From assembly GCF_013141825.1 (NCBI RefSeq), contig NZ_RZNH01000005.1, positions 118,348-182,347 on the forward strand: DNA of 64,000 bases, written 5' to 3'. The notes below the pieces were generated by a model. That model was given only the letters and a program-made list of their open reading frames with translations, ran no database searches and was not told where the DNA came from. Shown here in pieces: positions 62,553 through 64,000 of this stretch. Position 1 is the stretch's first letter. The number at the start of each line of letters is the position of its first letter. The position numbers were made by a program, and so were the translations under genes. Source of the DNA: Marinifilum caeruleilacunae (lineage in GTDB: Bacteria > Bacteroidota > Bacteroidia > Bacteroidales > Marinifilaceae).

Positions 62553-63722
62553 ATGAAGAAACATCGTATTCTTATCGTTGATGACATTCCCGAAAATATT
62601 AAAGTTCTACAGGCAATTCTATCCAATCCATCTTATGAGATTCAATATGCAATGAATGGAAAAGATGCATTGATGCTTTGTGTTGCAGACAGTTTCGATT
62701 TGATATTGCTGGATATCATGATGCCTGAAATGGATGGGTATGAAGTTTGTAAATATTTGAAGTCGAAGGATAAAACCAAGGATATTCCAGTGATTTTCCT
62801 GACGGCAAAAATCGATAGTGATGATATTGTTAAAGGTTTTGAGACTGGTGCACAGGATTATGTGACCAAACCTTTTAACCCACAAGAGCTAATTGCACGT
62901 GTGAACACACACCTTGAACTGAAGCACAAGAATGAGTCATTAAAGTTCATGAATTTGCAGCTGGAAGAGCGTGTGGCAGCCCGCACAATGGAGTTGCAAG
63001 ATGCGAACAATGGTTTAAAAGAGGCCAATCTTCAGCTATCGAAACTGGAAGATGCCAAGAATGACTTTCTTTCTCTAATGTCGACCGAGCTGCGCGAACC
63101 ATTAAATGGAATCGTGGGTTTTGCCGATATGCTGGAGTTTTCGATCAAGAATAAGACCAATCTGAAATACGTTCGTTTTATCAAGCAGGCTTGTGAAAAG
63201 CTGATTGGGGTTTCGGATATCGCCCTATTGCTTTCTGCTTTGCGATTCGATCGTTATGAAATGAAAGTGGTTGGCTTGCCGGTTCATGAAGTAGTAAAAT
63301 CGAGTACCGATAAGTTACGAGGTCTGATTACTGAGCGTAAAGTCAAACTGAAAATAGATATTCCTAAAAACTACATCGTACGTGGTGACGAGAGATTGCT
63401 GGAGATCTGCATGGAAAAGATCCTCGAAAATGCAATTACAAACACACCACCTCGCTCCGAAGTCTACGTAGGAGCTGAGCTCATGGGACAAAAAATTAAG
63501 GTCTTCGTAAAGGATACTGGAACCCACTTTGCCGAGGGCGAAGTGAACTACACCTTCCGCTTCTTCGACCTTGAAAAAACCGAACGCACCGAAGAATTCA
63601 AACGATTCACTCCAGGACTGGTTGTCGTTAAACTGGTAATGGACCTACACAAAGCAAAAGTCGATGTGGAGAACCTGCAGGAAGGCGGGGTGAGTGTTTC
63701 GTTTTTACTTCCAGAGTATTAG
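62553..63722 (+). CDS. Response regulator fused to a degenerate histidine kinase
   Basis: A 389-residue protein: REC domain (1-120) with acidic pocket D10/D11, phosphoacceptor D54 in LLDIMMPEMDGY and K106; a coiled coil (about 125-170); a DHp-like helix pair (about 171-235); and a HATPase-like domain (about 245-389). The DHp motif reads FLSLMSTELREPLNGI, where kinases have SHELRTPL: Thr178 replaces the histidine. N293 of the N-box (LENAITNTPP) is kept, but the G1 box is DTGTH instead of DxGxG and the usual second glycine box is reduced to TPGLVVVK. The REC part should still be phosphorylatable; kinase activity is very unlikely. No cognate kinase is adjacent. Confidence 0.9.
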   Translation: MKKHRILIVDDIPENIKVLQAILSNPSYEIQYAMNGKDALMLCVADSFDLILLDIMMPEMDGYEVCKYLKSKDKTKDIPVIFLTAKIDSDDIVKGFETGAQDYVTKPFNPQELIARVNTHLELKHKNESLKFMNLQLEERVAARTMELQDANNGLKEANLQLSKLEDAKNDFLSLMSTELREPLNGIVGFADMLEFSIKNKTNLKYVRFIKQACEKLIGVSDIALLLSALRFDRYEMKVVGLPVHEVVKSSTDKLRGLITERKVKLKIDIPKNYIVRGDERLLEICMEKILENAITNTPPRSEVYVGAELMGQKIKVFVKDTGTHFAEGEVNYTFRFFDLEKTERTEEFKRFTPGLVVVKLVMDLHKAKVDVENLQEGGVSVSFLLPEY

Positions 63723-63774
63723 CATGTTGGTGGTAAGTACTGATTGAAACCTCTTTTGGCCGAATTGTCAATAA

Positions 63775-64000
63775 GAACTTCTACATCTCTTTGTTGTTGA
63801 TTCTAGTAGTTTATACCGGGTCCTTCGACTCCGCTCAGGAACCCTTGGCTATGCAATTCGGATGCCTCTCTGCGAACCTCTGCGATTTAATCAGCGAATA
63901 TCTGCGAGAAGTTATTGTACCTTTAAAACCATTGATGAGCCTGAATTCAATATGAACTTCTACATCTCTTAATTGTTGATTCTAGTAGTTTATACCGGGT
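63775..64000 (+). repeat. 47-bp direct repeat, 179 bases apart
   Basis: GAACTTCTACATCTCTT and the following TTGTTGATTCTAGTAGTTTA with TACCGGGT occur at 63775-63821 and 63954-64000, differing at only a few positions. The second copy ends exactly at the window edge. Between them are the strings TCCTTCGACTCCGCTCAGGA and CTCTGCGAACCTCTGCGAT. No gene is visible in 63723-64000. Confidence 0.8.

Noticed and set aside
1-64000. tRNA or rRNA genes
   Set aside because: No cloverleaf with a conserved TTCGA-type T-loop and acceptor pairing, and no rRNA-like conserved block, was recognised by eye. A tRNAscan-type search would settle this.

Overview
The window looks like a chromosomal segment of a marine-type Bacteroidota, most likely Bacteroidia of the Marinilabiliales/Marinifilaceae kind. 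The genus is inferred, not shown. Evidence: Bacteroidota-specific families (GLPGLI protein, carboxypeptidase-regulatory/TonB-type outer membrane proteins, DUF4301, DUF2027-Smr, PorE-like TPR-PD40-OmpA protein, SLBB/Wza and Wzi capsule proteins), A-rich start regions instead of Shine-Dalgarno sites, and promoters of the Bacteroidota form TTG-N19/20-TAnnTTTG found repeatedly (about 11.4, 17.2, 27.7, 30.9 and 59.2 kb).

Layout. 0-1.6 kb: a MoxR ATPase followed by a DUF58 protein cut by the window edge. 1.9-18 kb: housekeeping and envelope genes (truA, an RNA-methyltransferase-like protein, a GLPGLI/outer-membrane-receptor pair, a TPR-DUF368-aroE operon, DUF4301, two radical SAM proteins, a PHP phosphatase). 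18-29 kb: a fused acyltransferase/GNAT aminolipid synthase, a LysE exporter, a DUF2027-Smr protein, queA, an OmpA/PD40 protein and an SPOR-like protein, separated by unusually large repeat-filled gaps. 29.6-30.0 kb: RNase P RNA on the minus strand with its own terminator. 31-58.8 kb: a large surface polysaccharide locus. 58.9-60.3 kb: terminators, two 45-residue paralogous small proteins not detectable as long ORFs, and repeats. 60.5-61.9 kb: a Wzi capsule protein. 62.6-63.7 kb: a response-regulator/histidine-kinase-like protein that has lost its phosphoacceptor histidine.

The polysaccharide locus is of Wzx/Wzy type. It has export and chain-length genes (Wza-like SLBB protein, Wzz), a flippase, a polymerase, four GT4-type glycosyltransferases, a WecA-like initiating transferase, and sugar-nucleotide pathways for an N-acetylhexosaminuronic acid, dTDP-4-keto-6-deoxyglucose diverted by a 2,3-dehydratase and 3-ketoreductase towards a 2,6-dideoxyhexose, UDP-L-FucNAc (FnlA/B/C), and GDP-mannose. 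RmlC and RmlD are absent, which fits the dideoxy branch. The middle of the locus (about 40.5-51.5 kb) is visibly more AT-rich than the flanks.

The most unusual feature is a mosaic intergenic repeat family: eleven copies of a core of about 125 bp that can fold into three consecutive hairpins, in both orientations, embedded in satellite modules (8-bp tandem arrays and short conserved boxes). It fills almost every large gap outside the polysaccharide genes and flanks rnpB. No transposase, integrase, CRISPR array, tRNA or rRNA was recognised.
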